A stretch of 64,000 nucleotides of DNA from Aminobacter ciceronei (GTDB taxonomy: Bacteria > Pseudomonadota > Alphaproteobacteria > Rhizobiales > Rhizobiaceae), in the NCBI RefSeq assembly GCF_014138625.1, contig NZ_JACJHY010000004.1, forward strand, positions 186,001 to 250,000. Reading direction: 5' to 3'. The position numbers were made by a program, and so were the translations under genes. The notes below the pieces were generated by a model. The model was not told the DNA's origin and searched no databases. It worked only from the letters and a program-made list of their open reading frames with translations. Positions within the stretch are counted from its first letter, which is position 1. Each line of letters begins with the position of its first letter. Shown here piece after piece: positions 51,073 through 60,419 of the stretch.

Positions 51073-52221
51073 ATGCGCATTTTCAAACTCGGTCTGAACG
51101 GCAGCCTTCTCGCTCTGGCTGTGGCGGGCGGCTACCTGCTCGCTCAACAGGGCTGGAACGTCGGCAGCACCTCTGCCGGTGCCGCCCCTTCGGCCCCGGC
51201 GCCCCAGGCCATGCCGGTGCCGGTGGTCGGCGTCGTCAAGAAGACGATCCCCATCTATCTCGAATATGCCGCGCGCACCGAGGCCATCCGCAATGTGACC
51301 TTGCGCGCCAAGGCGTCGGGCTATCTGCAGGAACAGCCGGTATCCGACGGCGCCGACGTCAAGGCGGGCGACCTGCTCTACCGGATCGAGGCCTCGGACT
51401 ATCAGGCAGCACTCGACCAGGCCAAGGCGCAGATCGAGCGCGACCAGGCATCGCTCGAATACCTCAACTCCAGTCTCAACCGCGGCAACAAGCTCGCCGA
51501 CAACGGCTATCTCGCCAAGGACGGCTTCGATCAGCGCCGCAGCGCCGTGCGCCAGGCGGAAGCGGCACTCGCCATATCGCGCGCGGCCTTGCGGACCGCC
51601 GAGATCAATCTGAAGAACACCGAAATCCGTGCCCCCTTCGACGGTCGCCTCGGACGCAACCAGGCGCCGGAAGGCACGCTGGTCACCAGCTCGGCCGGCA
51701 CGCCGCTGAACAATCTCGTCCAGCTCGCGCCGATCTACATCACCTTCAACCCCGGCGAAACCGAGCTGGCCGAGATCCAGAAGGCCTTTGCCGACGGCAC
51801 TGTCGACACTGAGGTCATCATCCCCGGCAGCGACGAGAAGCCGCGTCAGGGCAAGCTGACCTTCATCGACAATGCGGTGGAGCGCAACACCGGCACCATC
51901 GTCGCCCGCGCGACGATCGAGAACAGCGACTTCTCCTTGCTGCCCGGCCAATATGTCCGCATCCGCCTGCATATCAGGGAACTGCCCAACGCCCTGATGG
52001 TGCCGCAGACGGCCCTCGGCTCGAGCCAGTTCGGCAAATATGTCTATGTCGTCGGCAAGGACAACCTCGTCGAACAGCGCGTCGTCGCCCTCGGCCCCAC
52101 CGACGGCGAGCTGGTGACGCTGACGTCAGGCATCGTGGAAGGCGACAAGATCATCTCCGGCAATCTGCAGAAGATATTCCCCGGTGCTGCGGTTCAGCCG
52201 CTCGATGGCGGCGGCAGCTGA
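51073..52221 (+). CDS. RND periplasmic adaptor (membrane-fusion protein)
   Basis: 382 residues. The N-terminus has a single hydrophobic segment (LNGSLLALAVAGGYLLAQQG) without a lipobox, so it is an anchored or cleaved type. Lipoyl halves and a short coiled coil (AALDQAKAQIERDQASLEYL, QRRSAVRQAEAALAISRAAL) are followed by beta-barrel segments (TEIRAPFDGRLGRNQAPEGT, VQLAPIYITFNPGETELAEI). The C-terminus shows FSLLPGQYVRIRLHI and VPQTALGSSQFGKYVYVVG. It follows the permease by 14 nt; adaptor-first is the usual order, and no outer-membrane channel gene is present. Confidence 0.95.
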   Translation: MRIFKLGLNGSLLALAVAGGYLLAQQGWNVGSTSAGAAPSAPAPQAMPVPVVGVVKKTIPIYLEYAARTEAIRNVTLRAKASGYLQEQPVSDGADVKAGDLLYRIEASDYQAALDQAKAQIERDQASLEYLNSSLNRGNKLADNGYLAKDGFDQRRSAVRQAEAALAISRAALRTAEINLKNTEIRAPFDGRLGRNQAPEGTLVTSSAGTPLNNLVQLAPIYITFNPGETELAEIQKAFADGTVDTEVIIPGSDEKPRQGKLTFIDNAVERNTGTIVARATIENSDFSLLPGQYVRIRLHIRELPNALMVPQTALGSSQFGKYVYVVGKDNLVEQRVVALGPTDGELVTLTSGIVEGDKIISGNLQKIFPGAAVQPLDGGGS

Positions 52222-52457
52222 TCCTTTTGCCTGACGCGGGCGCTGGAGCTGCTGTTACCGCACTGACGGACGGCTTCGCGCTTGATGGCGGTCGTCGAGC
52301 CGCGACGCCATCGATGCACAAGCCTCGAGTTCGACCACCAGCCTGCCCGGATGACGGGAGGCTGGCGTTGGGCTTGAGGCCCAACTGCTTCGCACGTCTA
52401 AGCCAAAACTGATCGCAGCTTGATCGCGGCCAGGAGGGCTCTCTCTGAGCCTTCGGT

Positions 52458-54728
52458 TCAATCTCTCTTTTGAACGATCAGCGCTGACCGATAAGGCTCG
52501 TCCCATGCTGCGGTGCTTTTACCAAATACAACGCATACCTTGGCCTCGTCGCGCTCCAGCATGTCCGCCGCAATTTGCTCCATGGACTTTCGGACGTCCA
52601 AACCGCCGTCGGGAGAGTAAACGAAGAAGGCAATTGTCGCTTTCCGTTCGAGCGGCGGAATAATCTGCATGATGCAATCATCGCCGGGTATGGTCCGCTT
52701 GTTCAGAACAGATTTGCGGAGCCGCTCCAGTCCCGCCGTAACCTTTTTCTGCTCCTCGCCATCGACGGAATTCAGGAGGTGAATGCCTATGGTCGTCCAG
52801 CCTGGCGGCTTTCGAAGCGTCAGCCGATCAACGATATCGCGGAAGGTGCGATTCAGGTTGGACTTCGGACGGGGAAGTTCCAACCCAACTTCTCGGCCTT
52901 GGTAGTAGCGATCGATTACCTCCGACAGGCCGCTAAGCGCAATGCGTTTCAACTGCTTTTGCGCCTGACCAAGATTGAACCCGTTTGCGAGATACAAACC
53001 CAGAAAATCGAGTTCATCCCCGAGAAGCTCGAACGCCTTCTGAAAATGAAATCGCTCTGCGAGGTAGTGCAAGAACTGCAGCTCGTTAACTAATATCTCG
53101 GCTATGCAGATTAGATCGGCGATGAGGATGGTAGCGGCAAGCTCATGCCCCTCCGGTATCCATCCCACCTCTTTTAACTCGTCCTCTGACGAGCTCATGA
53201 TCGAAAAATCATCAAGCGTCACCGACAAGCGAATGATGTTGTCGATCTGTCCCGCATCGAGTCCCAGCGGAGCGATAATCGCTTTGCTCACCGTGTCACC
53301 GGCTCGGGCATTAACTACCAGCGACTGAAGCCGTTCCGATTGCACTGACGGATCAACAACAAGATCGACCAGGTGTTTCCTCAGGCGATCGGGAGCACCA
53401 CGAAGCGCTTGCGAGGAAACTCGGTGCGACTTGGCTTCCACGATGATCAATGTCCGATCGACGACGCCGAAAATATCCGTCTCGTACTGAACGCCGTCGA
53501 CTGACCACTTCTTGTTCTTCTCGATACGGGCCGTTGGCAGCACCGCTTTCAGCACTTCCTCCGTCTTGTTTTCAAGATAGGCGGCGCGGCGGTCGCTGAG
53601 CGCATTGTCCAGTTTGGCGCTCTCTGCCAGTCCCCGCATGATGTTGTTGATATGGCTGAAGACCGCCTGAGGCAGCGGAATGAAGTAGCCGTCCATCAGC
53701 TTGATAGCGGGCCGCGTCCAAACCGGATTGGAGAGAAAGAGGTATTCAACATTTGCACCGACCAGAGCGCCTGGCTCCAGGGCGATCGCGTCCAGAACCT
53801 TCTCGACGGTGCTTACTGGCTTGTTGGTAAGGGTTGCCAACTCGTTTGGCGTGAACGTCATCAGATCCACGTGGCGGAGATCCGCGTGGGACATCAGGAA
53901 ACCCTTCACGCCTTGGAGCGATGTGCCGGGGGGTATGGACTTGATAAAATCACCCGGCGAACCCTGTATGTTGGGCATATGCTCGAAATATAGATTCACA
54001 ATCTGGGGAATGGTTTTGCCCCGCAGAAATTTTCGCATAGTCTCGAAGTGAAGGCGGGCGCGCCTCTCAAATTCAGACACTAGCGCTTCCGCCACATCGA
54101 TGAAGTCGGTCGCTGAAAAGCCCAGCACCTCATTGAACTTGCCATCAAGCGGGCAATATAGTTCGCGGCAAATTTTGATGACTTCGAGATAGTAGCCCCA
54201 ATTCCGTACCGCCTGGGTATGAAGTCGGATTTTCTCCTGTAGCGACAAGACCGCTTTCTTTTGAGCGTCGGTCTCGTCCGCCTGTCTGACGATCCGAATT
54301 CTCAAAAACGTGTCGGAAATCTCCGGGACCGTGTCGAAGACCGCTTGCATTTTCTCGCCCGTACTAGGCGCTCCGCCCCATTTTTCGCGAGGCACCATCA
54401 GAGCCAGCGCCTGCAACAACTCGACATGGTATTGTAGTATGCCCCCGGCCATGGGCTTTTGATGGCCCTGATCGTCGATCGAGCCCTGGCAACCGTAAAA
54501 GGCAAACGTACTCAGGAGGTTGGGCGGATAGGTCGATTGGAATAGGTCGGAGATACGACCCAAGAGCTTTGGAAACTCGTCAACCCCTTTCCGGGCGGCA
54601 TCCATCATCGCCGCCTTGAACTCCGCATGATTGTCGCCGCCAATCTCTATCTGCCTGAAAACGATTTTGTGCGGATCGCTGGATTTGACCGGCTGGCCCC
54701 TCTTTTTTCGCTTTCTCGATACCGGCAT
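52458..54728 (-). CDS. 756-residue protein with PD-(D/E)XK nuclease-like motif, unknown family
   Basis: The start at MPVSRKRKKRGQPVKSSDPH is highly basic. About residues 385-445 resemble the core of the PD-(D/E)XK fold: helix with E390/E391 (LENKTEEVLKAVL), then QYETDIFGVVDRTLIIVEAK with D418, E431 and K433 as the D...ExK triad. This is a single domain inside a large, mostly helical protein (N-terminal half ends with FTPNELATLTNKPVSTVEKV, a winged-helix-like stretch; C-terminal half has FHFQKAFELLGDELDFLGLY). No methylase, helicase or partner gene is adjacent. Base use is visibly less GC-rich than the flanking RND and LysR genes, and the upstream region is AT-richer, which suggests acquisition. 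A nuclease or defence role is an inference only. Confidence 0.7.
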   Translation of the reverse strand: MPVSRKRKKRGQPVKSSDPHKIVFRQIEIGGDNHAEFKAAMMDAARKGVDEFPKLLGRISDLFQSTYPPNLLSTFAFYGCQGSIDDQGHQKPMAGGILQYHVELLQALALMVPREKWGGAPSTGEKMQAVFDTVPEISDTFLRIRIVRQADETDAQKKAVLSLQEKIRLHTQAVRNWGYYLEVIKICRELYCPLDGKFNEVLGFSATDFIDVAEALVSEFERRARLHFETMRKFLRGKTIPQIVNLYFEHMPNIQGSPGDFIKSIPPGTSLQGVKGFLMSHADLRHVDLMTFTPNELATLTNKPVSTVEKVLDAIALEPGALVGANVEYLFLSNPVWTRPAIKLMDGYFIPLPQAVFSHINNIMRGLAESAKLDNALSDRRAAYLENKTEEVLKAVLPTARIEKNKKWSVDGVQYETDIFGVVDRTLIIVEAKSHRVSSQALRGAPDRLRKHLVDLVVDPSVQSERLQSLVVNARAGDTVSKAIIAPLGLDAGQIDNIIRLSVTLDDFSIMSSSEDELKEVGWIPEGHELAATILIADLICIAEILVNELQFLHYLAERFHFQKAFELLGDELDFLGLYLANGFNLGQAQKQLKRIALSGLSEVIDRYYQGREVGLELPRPKSNLNRTFRDIVDRLTLRKPPGWTTIGIHLLNSVDGEEQKKVTAGLERLRKSVLNKRTIPGDDCIMQIIPPLERKATIAFFVYSPDGGLDVRKSMEQIAADMLERDEAKVCVVFGKSTAAWDEPYRSALIVQKRD

Positions 54729-55106
54729 GATGACTTCGCTTAGGTATTTGTTGCGGGCAGTTTATAGGGCTCCGGGCCTGTTGATAGGGTGTAGCGAACA
54801 TCACGCAGCAACATGCCCTACTTTCTATGTGCTTCCCATTGGGCCACGCCTTGGCAATCTCACCTTTATCAACAGATGTTGTCGAACTGCTCACGGCACA
54901 TTCCCCCGCCACTCCAAGGTTCACATCGTCAACCCCCGCTTTCGTACCGGAGGTGGCTGAAAGCCGCCGCACCGCAACCGCCCCCGAGACGGACCATATG
55001 GTGCAGCCCTCGCGTCGTCAGACCCGGCCGCGTCGGCGACGCCGGGCATGCATTGACTCGGCCGACGCGCGATAAGACCGTGCGATCCAAGGGTTAGGAT
55101 GTCTTT
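54729..55106. other. AT-richer stretch upstream of the 756-residue gene
   Basis: 378 nt between two divergent genes. The half near 54729-54830 is AT-richer than the region average and should hold the promoter of the 756-residue gene. I see no further gene; open frames have no SD. Confidence 0.45.
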
Positions 55107-55997
55107 GTGTCGCAAGTTCCGATTCGCTCGATCTGGGTGTTCCACCTGGTGGCCCGCAGCCGCAGCATTACGCGTGCGGCAGGCGAACTGGGCGTCACGC
55201 CGTCGGCCGTCAGCCAGCAGATCCAGTCTTTGGAAACACAGCTCGGCGTGTCGCTGCTGGCCAAGGTCGGACGCGGCGTCGTCTTGACCGAGGCCGGGGA
55301 ACGCTTCTTCGAGTCCATCGACGAAAGTGCCGAACTGATCACCGAGGCGACCAACGCCATCCGCGGCTACCGCTCGGTGACGACACTGACGGTGCGGGCG
55401 ACACCGACGCTGTCCAACAAATGGCTGCTGCCGCGCCTCGGGCAGTTCCTGGCCGCCAACCCGGATCTCGAGGTGCGGCTGGACGGAACCAACGAACCGA
55501 CCGATTTCAACCGCGAGGCTGTCGATGTCGAGATCCGCCATGGCGACGGCAAATGGCCCGGCCTGTTCGTCGAGGGACTGACCGAGGAGAGCTTCATTCC
55601 GGTCTGTTCGCCTGGACTGGCCGGGCCCGGCAGCCTCGAGGCTGGGGATGTCCTGGGATATCGCCTGATCCACTCGGTCAAATCGCAGGCGCAATGGCCG
55701 CGCTGGTTTGCGCTTGCCGGCGTCGAGCCCAGGGAACGCTGGCGCCGGGTGCTGTTCGATCGCAGTCACATGGCAATCGACGCTGCCGCCGGCGGCATGG
55801 GGATCGCCCTCGAAAGCACGCTGATGATGCAGCGCGAGCTTGCCGCCGGCGCCGTCGTCTGCCCGGTCAAGAGCCCGCCCGAGATCCGCATCGTGACACA
55901 ATGGATCGTCTGCCCGCGCGACCACCTGCGCCACAAGAAGGTCAGGACGTTTCTCGACTGGCTGCGCACGGAGCGCAGCGCCGGAGCCATAGCCTGA
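55107..55997 (+). CDS. LysR-family regulator (GcvA-like)
   Basis: 296 residues from the GTG at 55107. HTH: IRSIWVFHLVARSRSITRAA and GELGVTPSAVSQQIQSLETQ, then LGVSLLAKVGRGVVLTEAGE. The effector domain has SNKWLLPRLGQFLAANPDLE and VEIRHGDGKWPGLFVEGLTE, and the GcvA-branch segment HMAIDAAAGGMGIALEST. It converges with the catabolic operon (its end is 24 nt from the gluconokinase end), an arrangement in which a LysR factor commonly controls the opposite operon from a distance. Confidence 0.9.
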   Translation: MSQVPIRSIWVFHLVARSRSITRAAGELGVTPSAVSQQIQSLETQLGVSLLAKVGRGVVLTEAGERFFESIDESAELITEATNAIRGYRSVTTLTVRATPTLSNKWLLPRLGQFLAANPDLEVRLDGTNEPTDFNREAVDVEIRHGDGKWPGLFVEGLTEESFIPVCSPGLAGPGSLEAGDVLGYRLIHSVKSQAQWPRWFALAGVEPRERWRRVLFDRSHMAIDAAAGGMGIALESTLMMQRELAAGAVVCPVKSPPEIRIVTQWIVCPRDHLRHKKVRTFLDWLRTERSAGAIA

Positions 55998-56021
55998 ACC
56001 TGAAGCTGAGCCGGAGCCTGA

Positions 56022-56534
56022 TCAAGCGAAGGCTGCGGCGGCCGCGTCGACGATGCGATCGGGGCTCCAGGCGATCGGCAGGGCGATGAAGCGTTCGTCG
56101 GTTTGCGGGCGCTCGAGCGTCGCCAGCTGGCTCGCCAGAAGCGACGGTCCGGCAAAATGGTCGGCGCGGTCGCCGAGCCGCTGCCGGATCAGCTCGGCCT
56201 CGCCGTCCAGAAACACGAAGGCGACATCGCCCAGGCGCTGGCGCAGAAAATCACGATAGCTGCGCTTCAAGGCGGAGCAGGCGACGACGGCCGGCCGGCC
56301 GGGCAAATCAAGGGCGGCTGCCGCCACGGCCGCGAGCCAGGGCCAGCGCAAACAGTCGGTCAAACCCTGGCCGCTGCGCATGCGTTCGACATTTTCAGGG
56401 CTGTGATAGCTGTCGGCCTCGATCCAGTCGACACCGAGCCGCTCGGCCAGGCGGCGCGCGATCACCGACTTGCCGGTGCCGGAGACACCCATCACGACGA
56501 TGAAGTCGGGCTTTTCCATCAGCAAGGAGGCCAT
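56022..56534 (-). CDS. gntK: gluconokinase
   Basis: 170 residues. P-loop GVSGTGKS at 16-23, ADSYHSPENVERMRSGQGLT (substrate-binding strand after the P-loop, with the 'D..h...N..kM..G.pL' pattern of GntK), the family signature VACSALKRSYRDFLRQR, FVFLDGEAELIRQRLGDRAD and HFAGPSLLASQLATLE. It phosphorylates gluconate or a related sugar acid to feed the pentose-phosphate or Entner-Doudoroff route. As last gene of the TRAP operon it suggests the transported compound is converted to a gluconate-like acid. The Met at position 6 is an alternative start. Confidence 0.88.
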   Translation of the reverse strand: MASLLMEKPDFIVVMGVSGTGKSVIARRLAERLGVDWIEADSYHSPENVERMRSGQGLTDCLRWPWLAAVAAAALDLPGRPAVVACSALKRSYRDFLRQRLGDVAFVFLDGEAELIRQRLGDRADHFAGPSLLASQLATLERPQTDERFIALPIAWSPDRIVDAAAAAFA

Positions 56535-56547
56535 CAGTGGGGGGCCA

Positions 56548-57828
56548 TCAGTAGAGGCCCATCAGGCGGATCGGCCCGAGCGTCAGCATCGGAAACAGCA
56601 CCAGCGCCAGGATCGCCAGCACCAGGATCGACATCGGCGCCATCGCGCCCCTGATGACGTCCTCGATCGACATCTTTGCCACTTGCGCTGCAGCGAACAG
56701 GCAGACGCCGACCGGCGGCGTCACCAGCCCGAGCGTCAGCGTGATGACGGTGACGACAAGGAAATGCATCGGATCGACGCCCAGCGAAACCGCCGGCGGC
56801 AGAAGCACGGGGATGAGGATGAACATCGCCGCGATCGCGTCCATGAACATGCCGACGACGATCAGGAACAGGAACACCAGGATCAGCACCGTTGTCGGGC
56901 CGGTGCTGACGGCGCCGAGGAAAGCGGCGACCTGCTGCGGCAGGCCGTCGAAGGTGAACACCCAGGCGGCCAGCTTGGCGGTGGCGGCGATGAACAGGAT
57001 GGTGCCCGAGGTGCGCGCCGTCTCGACGACGATGCCCGGCAGCTCGCCGATGCCGATGGTCCGGTACAGCACGACGGCAAGAAACAGCGTGTAGAGGGCT
57101 GCGATCGCCGCCGCCTCGGTCGGCGTGAAATAGCCGTCGACGATGCCGACCAGAAGGATGACCGGCGTCAGCATCGGCAGGATGGCACCCATGCCGGTGA
57201 CGATTATCTTGCGCAGGTTGATCGGCGATGGCGGATTGTAGCCGTGCCGCACGGCATAGACATGGTTGAACACCATGAAGGCGAAAGCGATGAACAGGCC
57301 CGGGATCAGTCCCGCCACCAGCAGCGTGCCGATCGACACATTGGCGATCGAGCCGGCGATGACGATCAGGATCGACGGCGGAATGATCGACGACAGGGTC
57401 GAGGTGCACAGCGTCATGCCGACGGCATAACCTCTGGGATAGCCGTGGCGTTCCATCGCCTTGATCTCGATCGCGCCGATGGAGGCGATGTCGGCGACGG
57501 ACGAGCCGGATACACCGCCGAAGATGACCGACGAGACGACGTTGACATGGCCCATGCCGCCCGGCATCCAGCCGACGCAGGCTTCGGCGAAGTCGAACAG
57601 CTTCTCGGCGACCCGGCCCCGCTCCATCAGCACGCCGACGAAGATGAACAGCGGCACCGCGACGAGCAGAAACGAGTTCATCGCCGAGAACATGCTCTGC
57701 GACAAAAGGTCGATCGGGGTCGAGGTGAAGGCGAAGATCACCGCGACGGCTGCCAGGCCGAGCGCCACGGCAAGCGGAACGCCGAGCGCGCTCAACAAAA
57801 GGAACAGGACGAGCAGTGCGATGCTCAT
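56548..57828 (-). CDS. TRAP transporter large permease (DctM-type)
   Basis: 426 residues and about twelve hydrophobic helices. DctM hallmarks: MFSAMNSFLLVAVPLFIFVG near the start, GGVSGSSVADIASIGAIEIK and LCTSTLSSIIPPSILIVIAG in the first half, and MDAIAAMFILIPVLLPPAV and LTLGLVTPPVGVCLFAAAQV in the second. It forms the ion-coupled channel with the small permease; the two genes overlap by 4 nt. Confidence 0.95.
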   Translation of the reverse strand: MSIALLVLFLLLSALGVPLAVALGLAAVAVIFAFTSTPIDLLSQSMFSAMNSFLLVAVPLFIFVGVLMERGRVAEKLFDFAEACVGWMPGGMGHVNVVSSVIFGGVSGSSVADIASIGAIEIKAMERHGYPRGYAVGMTLCTSTLSSIIPPSILIVIAGSIANVSIGTLLVAGLIPGLFIAFAFMVFNHVYAVRHGYNPPSPINLRKIIVTGMGAILPMLTPVILLVGIVDGYFTPTEAAAIAALYTLFLAVVLYRTIGIGELPGIVVETARTSGTILFIAATAKLAAWVFTFDGLPQQVAAFLGAVSTGPTTVLILVFLFLIVVGMFMDAIAAMFILIPVLLPPAVSLGVDPMHFLVVTVITLTLGLVTPPVGVCLFAAAQVAKMSIEDVIRGAMAPMSILVLAILALVLFPMLTLGPIRLMGLY

Positions 57829-58418
57829 GGCTTCGGCTCCGTGTCGGGAACGTTGACGTCGACGTCGACTGCCTGCCCCACCTGCAGATCGAGGTCAGGC
57901 AGCTCGATCTGCCTGCGGCGTGTGCGAAGCGACTCGAAAATGGCTGCGATCGCCAGGATGGCCGATATCGGCATGATCGAGCCGATCACCCACATCGGCA
58001 CGATCAGCGTGGCGGCGGTTTCGTTCATCATCCATTGCTGCTGGACCAGTTTCCAGCCGGTCCATGCCATCAGCACGAAGAACAGCACCGACGAGGCGAC
58101 ATAGATCGGAACCGCCAGGCGGCGCAGCCCGCCCCTGAACATGCCGATGAAGACGGTGACGCGGGCCGTTTCCACGGTCCGGAAGCCGGCCCCGATGCCG
58201 AGAAAGATCATCCAGACGAACAGGAAGCGCGTGGCTTCCTCGGTCCACGACAACGGCACGCCGAGCAGGCGGCTGGCGACCTGTGCCAGGACGACGACGA
58301 TCACGCCTGTCATGGCGAGGCCGGCGAGGCCGTCCAGCAGGACGTGAAGCGTCGCATCGCAACGGCTGCGCGGCCAGTCCACCGGCTTGTCCAACGGCTC
58401 GTCCATGGGCTTGTCCAT
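57825..58418 (-). CDS. TRAP transporter small permease (DctQ-type)
   Basis: 197 residues, four helices (LAGLAMTGVIVVVLAQVASR, FLFVWMIFLGIGAGFRTVET, YVASSVLFFVLMAWTGWKLV, VIGSIMPISAILAIAAIFES) with the typical WTEEATRFLFVW and a charged C-terminal tail ending in a Val/Asp-rich stretch (VGQAVDVDVNVPDTEPK). The N-terminus begins with an odd repeat (MDKPMDEPLDKPVDWPRSR). It supports DctM assembly and overlaps it by 4 nt. Confidence 0.92.
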   Translation of the reverse strand: MDKPMDEPLDKPVDWPRSRCDATLHVLLDGLAGLAMTGVIVVVLAQVASRLLGVPLSWTEEATRFLFVWMIFLGIGAGFRTVETARVTVFIGMFRGGLRRLAVPIYVASSVLFFVLMAWTGWKLVQQQWMMNETAATLIVPMWVIGSIMPISAILAIAAIFESLRTRRRQIELPDLDLQVGQAVDVDVNVPDTEPKP

Positions 58419-58475
58419 ATGCTCCTCCCAGAAGCAGCGGCGGGCCCCCTCTTCCCGCCGCCTTGGCGCCAGCTG

Positions 58476-59477
58476 TTACTTCTTGCCGACGAAGGCAACG
58501 CTCTTGTCGAAAAAGGCCTGGTCCTTCACCAGGCCGGCGAACACCGGATAGAGCTCCTTCGACACGGCGACGAAGGCGGCCTGCTGTTCCGGGGTCAGGC
58601 GATTGACCTTCATGCCATGGCCCTCCAGCTCCTTGAGGATCGTCTCGGCCTGGGCGGCGTCGTTGTCGGCCTTCCAGGCTTCCGTTTCCTTCGCCGCCTC
58701 GTTGATCGCCGCCTTTTCGGCGTCGCTCAGGGCGTCGAACTTGGCCGGGTTGATGCCGAGCACCCAGGAGTCGGCCATGTGGTTGGTCATCGAGACGAAG
58801 CCCTGGACTTCGTAGAACTTGGCCGCCAGCGGCACGCTGATCGGGTTTTCCTGGCCATCGACGACCTTGAGCTGCAAGGCGTTGTAGACTTCGGCGAAGG
58901 CCATCGGGGTCGGTGCGGCGCCCATCTTCTTGAAAAACTCGACCCAGAGCGGGTTGTTCGGCACGCGGAACTTCAGCCCGGTGAGATCGGCCGGCTTTTC
59001 GATCGGCAGCTTGGAGTTGGTCATCTGGCGGAACGGGCGGGTCCACAGGCTGAGGCCCTTGATGCCGATGCCGTTCAGGTCGGCGACCAGCTCCTGCCCC
59101 TGCTCGCCGGCCAGATAGGCGCGCAGCTGTGCCTCGTCGTCGAACAGATAGGGGATCGAAATCGCCGAAAACTTCGGATTGAAGTTGGCATAGAGCGATC
59201 CGGCAAGCACCAGCATGTCGAGCGAACCGCTGGCAAGCTGCTTGACCGCCGCCGAGGGGTCGCCGCCATAAAGCGTGCCGTTCGGAAACACCTTGATCGT
59301 CACCTCGCCCTTGGTCTTGGCCGCCACCAGTTCGGCGAACTTGTTGGCCGCAACGGTGATCTCGGCGGCATCCGGATCGGGCGTCGACAGCGTGAACGTC
59401 GTCGCTGCCTGGGCAACGCTTGCCGCAAGCATCGCGGCACCGGCAAGCAGGCCACGAATGGCTTTGTGCATGGTCAT
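58476..59477 (-). CDS. TRAP transporter substrate-binding protein (DctP-type)
   Basis: 333 residues. Signal peptide about 24 residues (KAIRGLLAGAAMLAASVAQA), mature protein begins ATTFTLSTPDPDAAEITVAA. DctP hallmarks are KVFPNGTLYGGDPSAAVKQL and SGSLDMLVLAGSLYANFNPK, then the conserved Arg region LTGLKFRVPNNPLWVEFFKK, where Arg binds the ligand's carboxylate. This supports uptake of an organic acid such as a sugar acid. It is first of the transporter genes. Confidence 0.94.
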   Translation of the reverse strand: MTMHKAIRGLLAGAAMLAASVAQAATTFTLSTPDPDAAEITVAANKFAELVAAKTKGEVTIKVFPNGTLYGGDPSAAVKQLASGSLDMLVLAGSLYANFNPKFSAISIPYLFDDEAQLRAYLAGEQGQELVADLNGIGIKGLSLWTRPFRQMTNSKLPIEKPADLTGLKFRVPNNPLWVEFFKKMGAAPTPMAFAEVYNALQLKVVDGQENPISVPLAAKFYEVQGFVSMTNHMADSWVLGINPAKFDALSDAEKAAINEAAKETEAWKADNDAAQAETILKELEGHGMKVNRLTPEQQAAFVAVSKELYPVFAGLVKDQAFFDKSVAFVGKK

Positions 59478-59501
59478 GTCATTTTCCTCCCTTGACAGAT
59501 C

Positions 59502-60398
59502 TTAGAGGGCGCCAGCGCCCCCGGCTTGGTTCATGTTTTGCAATGTCAGAAAAACCGCACTGTGGTCGAGATCGCCGCCGCCCTCCTCGACGAGCCGGCG
59601 AAACAGCGCGTCGACCGTCTCGGCGATCGGCAATTGCAGCTTGAGCGCGCCGGCCAGTGCCAGCGCGGTGCCGGTATCCTTGAGCTGGTATTTCGCCGGT
59701 CCGCCCGGGATGAAATTGCCGTCGACCATGCGCTGGCCGTGCTGGCGCAACACCGTCGAGTCGGCGAAGCCGCCGAGCAGCGCCTCGCGCACCATGGCCG
59801 GATCGGCCCCGCCCCGCTCGGCCAGCACCAGGGCTTCGGCGACCGCACAGATGTTCGAGGCGACGATCAGCTGATTGGCGAGCTTGGCCAGCTGGCCTGT
59901 GCCTGCCGGGCCGATATGGGTGAGACGGCCCAGCGGCGCAAAGACATCGGCAAGCGCCGCAACCTCTTGCGCCGCGCCGCCGGCCATGATGGCCAACGAA
60001 CCGTCGCGGGCGCCGGTCTCGCCGCCCGAAACCGGGGCGTCGATGTAACGGACGCCCCTTTCGGCCGCCTGCCCTGCCTGGCTGCGCGCGGTCTCCACCG
60101 GAATGGAGCTCATCACCACCAGCGTCGCGCCGGGGCGCATCGCCTCCAGCACACCGCCTGCAGCCAAGAGGACCTCGTCGCAGACCGGCCCCGAGCTCAG
60201 CATGCAGATGACCACGTCCGCCGCGCTGGCGGCGCCGGCCGGGCTACCGGCCAGCTCGACGCCTGCTGCGGCCAGTGCCGCGGCCTTGTCGGCCGTCCGG
60301 TTCCAGGCCGTCACCCGGAAACCCGCTTCGGCGAGCCGGCGGGCCATGTGGCCGCCCATGATGCCGGTGCCGACGAACCCGATATGCCTGTTGCCCAT
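59502..60398 (-). CDS. GarR/hydroxyisobutyrate-dehydrogenase-like NAD(P) oxidoreductase
   Basis: 298 residues from the ATG at 60398 (SD GGAGG). NAD motif GTGIMG at 10-15, substrate site VRYIDAPVSGGETGARDGSL, catalytic Lys in GPAGTGQLAKLANQLIVASN, C-terminal PGGPAKYQLKDTGTALALA (the family's 'F-x3-L-x-x-KDl-xLA' helix). This is the tartronate-semialdehyde reductase / L-threonate or hydroxyacid dehydrogenase type. It likely oxidises or reduces the acid taken up by the TRAP system. It shares only family-level likeness with the enzyme at 35621-36547. Confidence 0.92.
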   Translation of the reverse strand: MGNRHIGFVGTGIMGGHMARRLAEAGFRVTAWNRTADKAAALAAAGVELAGSPAGAASAADVVICMLSSGPVCDEVLLAAGGVLEAMRPGATLVVMSSIPVETARSQAGQAAERGVRYIDAPVSGGETGARDGSLAIMAGGAAQEVAALADVFAPLGRLTHIGPAGTGQLAKLANQLIVASNICAVAEALVLAERGGADPAMVREALLGGFADSTVLRQHGQRMVDGNFIPGGPAKYQLKDTGTALALAGALKLQLPIAETVDALFRRLVEEGGGDLDHSAVFLTLQNMNQAGGAGAL

Positions 60399-60419
60399 TG
60401 TGCTGCCTCCCCTCACCTT

